A DNA stretch of 54,910 nt from Clostridium puniceum. GTDB lineage: Bacteria; Bacillota; Clostridia; Clostridiales; Clostridiaceae. The notes below the pieces were generated by a model. The model saw only the letters and a list, made by a program, of their open reading frames with translations. It was not told where the DNA came from and searched no databases. Positions within the stretch are counted from its first letter, which is position 1, and each line of letters starts with the position of its first letter. Shown here piece by piece: positions 53,762 to 54,910 of this stretch. The position numbers and the translations under genes were made by a program. The DNA lies in assembly GCF_002006345.1 (NCBI RefSeq), contig NZ_LZZM01000177.1, positions 1 through 54,910 of the forward strand, written 5' to 3'.

Positions 53762-54168
53762 TAAAATTCCCCTTTTCGTATAAATTTAAAAATCTTATAA
53801 ATAAAACCATTTTCAATATTTATGTTAACAATATCATCTGGATTTAATAATCTAAATATATATATTATTAAAAATATTGTTATCCCAATAGCCACTACAT
53901 AAATAAATGTTTTATGTGGTATCTTGTCTTTATATAAATATAAAAAAAGGTAAATTATAGGTAAAAAAAACAGTGGATGATAATGGAATGCTCCCCTAAT
54001 ATCTAAATGACCTAAGTGAATCCATGCTCTAGTCATTCCACAACCAGCACATGAAATACCAGTGAAGAATTTAATAGGACATCCAATCCCAACTATATTA
54101 TAAAAAATATACAATAAAACCATAGCAAGTCCAAATTTAATACATTGATTAATTTTTATATCCTTCAT
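53761..54168 (-). CDS. DUF2752 membrane protein
   Basis: A 135-residue protein with three or four membrane segments and the DUF2752 signature GIGCPIKFFTGISCAGCGMT followed by RAWIHLGHLDIRGAFHYHPL. The four cysteines and the histidine suggest a metal- or ligand-binding loop, but no function is known. First gene of a two-gene unit with the DUF4234 gene. The ribosome binding site is weak (GGAAATGATCAT). The upstream 54169-54443 region is empty. Confidence 0.8.
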   Translation of the reverse strand: MKDIKINQCIKFGLAMVLLYIFYNIVGIGCPIKFFTGISCAGCGMTRAWIHLGHLDIRGAFHYHPLFFLPIIYLFLYLYKDKIPHKTFIYVVAIGITIFLIIYIFRLLNPDDIVNINIENGFIYKIFKFIRKGEF

Positions 54169-54443
54169 ATGATCATTTCCATTCCAAAGCTAATTTATAA
54201 TTTTCAAAATCAATTATAACCTATTACTTACTATATTACAATATTATATATTTTTACCTATCATTAGACTATATTAGTAAATTAATCTAAAATTAATTTC
54301 AAACAAGACTCTATTCGATTTTTTTATACAATTTTTCCATTATTATAAATGGTGGTTGAATTCCAGGTGAAATATACTTCTGTTGCTACTGCTGTTTTCA
54401 TAGTATCTCTTATTAGGTAATATTATTTTTATATGATAAAAAA

Positions 54444-54489
54444 ATAAGTGATAGTTTTAATTTTTTCTAACATTAAAACTACCACTTAT
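54444..54489 (-). terminator. Terminator of the 40-aa gene
   Basis: A 17-bp arm (ATAAGTGATAGTTTTAA) pairs with its complement except for one mismatch, around a 12-nt loop. On the minus strand a T-rich tract follows. It lies about 40 bp past the stop of the 40-aa gene. Confidence 0.7.
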
Positions 54490-54530
54490 AACATACCAAT
54501 AAAATTTAGTACTGTATATTTTTATGTTTT

Positions 54531-54653
54531 TTACACTCTAGGAAGGCCTTTTACAGGCTTATGCCTTTTCCTATTTTTCGCTGGATTATTTGTCTTCGAT
54601 GGGTTTGATGGCGTATTTTCATCATTATTTGTAATAAATTTATAGTTTGTCAT
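54531..54653 (-). CDS. Small basic protein, 40 aa
   Basis: GAGGTGAG lies 6 bp before the ATG, and a terminator follows the stop, so a real small gene is likely. The peptide begins MTNYKFITNNDENTPSNPSK and ends KNRKRHKPVKGLPRV, with a low-complexity Asn/Pro/Lys composition and a basic tail. No family recognised. Confidence 0.6.
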   Translation of the reverse strand: MTNYKFITNNDENTPSNPSKTNNPAKNRKRHKPVKGLPRV

Positions 54654-54841
54654 TTTTCTCACCTCTATTATATTTTTTACTTATTATAAGTTTTATATTC
54701 ATAATATAAGATAAGATATTATTTTATATATTCTTTATAAGTCAAATGGACTGTATATCCAGTATTATCAAATTTATAGTTTGTACTATAATAGTGCATT
54801 TTTACTTGAATAATTTTACAGTTGAATAAAAAAACAGATTT

Positions 54842-54910
54842 TTAGGCTATTTTTAATGACTCAAAAATTTCTTCGATCGGCGTACCGCTTGCGGCAGCAT
54901 TGTAAATATA
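54842..54910 (-). CDS. C-terminal end of an unidentified gene (cut by window edge)
   Basis: The minus strand is open from the window edge through IYNAAASGTPIEEIFESLKI and ends at TAA. The base composition (GATCGGCGTACCGCTTGCGG) is much richer in GC than its neighbours, which suggests a mobile element or recently acquired DNA. No family could be assigned from 22 residues. Confidence 0.4.
   Translation of the reverse strand, partial: YIYNAAASGTPIEEIFESLKIA

Overview
The window is low-GC, AT-rich DNA with strong AGGAGG-type ribosome binding sites, rho-independent hairpin terminators and protein families typical of Clostridium sensu stricto: an electron-transfer-flavoprotein lactate dehydrogenase, butyryl-CoA-type dehydrogenases, a ferredoxin-type [FeFe] hydrogenase, a dockerin-bearing xylanase and a rubredoxin/flavodiiron oxygen-detoxification pair. 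The best guess is a saccharolytic, butyrate- or solvent-forming Clostridium chromosome (C. beijerinckii/saccharobutylicum-like). This is inference from gene content; no marker such as rRNA is present. Most genes lie on the minus strand. The plus-strand genes are the MCP chimera, the ABC-F protein, a 54-aa peptide, the xylanase, the CAP protein and an AraC regulator.

Layout. Positions 1-2,300 hold the 5' end of a probable ISL3 transposase, an AAA ATPase/nuclease and an HsdR remnant. Positions 2,500-4,600 hold a chemoreceptor fused to a sugar-binding-protein domain whose C-terminus has been destroyed by an internal deletion. Positions 4,700-7,100 hold sodA with a Fur/PerR-like box, a hypothetical gene, a MazG-like gene and a methyltransferase remnant. 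Positions 7,093-12,966 hold a giant DUF4011-helicase-nuclease-DUF3320 protein of the Hhe anti-phage type. Positions 13,000-19,400 are a gene graveyard (fragments of hsdM, a PF09820-type ATPase, Uma2 and a small conserved protein) interspersed with intact genes: a pRiA4b ORF-3-like gene, a phosphotransferase, a DUF4180/HTH pair and msrB. Positions 19,405-26,727 hold a lactate-oxidation operon (etfB-etfA-lctP-lctD-acyl-CoA dehydrogenase) behind an LldR-type palindrome and next to its GntR/FadR-family regulator. Positions 26,900-33,900 hold an MFS exporter, a 2-hydroxyacid dehydrogenase, an ABC-F protein and an amidase, with flavodoxin, pirin, Uma2, MarR and pRiA4b remnants. Positions 33,900-38,900 hold an Fe-S aldo/keto reductase with an [FeFe] hydrogenase, a CycA-like permease and a 54-aa peptide. 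Positions 39,000-44,900 hold a VOC protein, a cellulosomal-type xylanase and a cell-wall-anchored CAP protein. Positions 45,000-48,150 hold a flavodiiron protein and a three-part acyl-CoA dehydrogenase-EtfA-rubredoxin fusion. Positions 48,700-54,910 hold a membrane protein, CheD, an MCP, an AraC/GyrI-like regulator, DUF2752/DUF4234 membrane genes, a 40-aa peptide and a cut-off gene at the right edge.

How the genes work together. The lactate operon can import lactate and oxidise it through LctD plus EtfAB, with electrons available to NAD+/ferredoxin and possibly to the acyl-CoA dehydrogenase encoded last. The acyl-CoA dehydrogenase-EtfA-rubredoxin fusion beside the flavodiiron protein suggests a single-polypeptide wire from acyl-CoA (or another flavin donor) through rubredoxin to O2 reduction. 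SodA and MsrB add oxidative-stress defence. The most distinctive larger pattern is the decayed defence/mobile-gene landscape, in which short fragments of genes recur in several intergenic regions.
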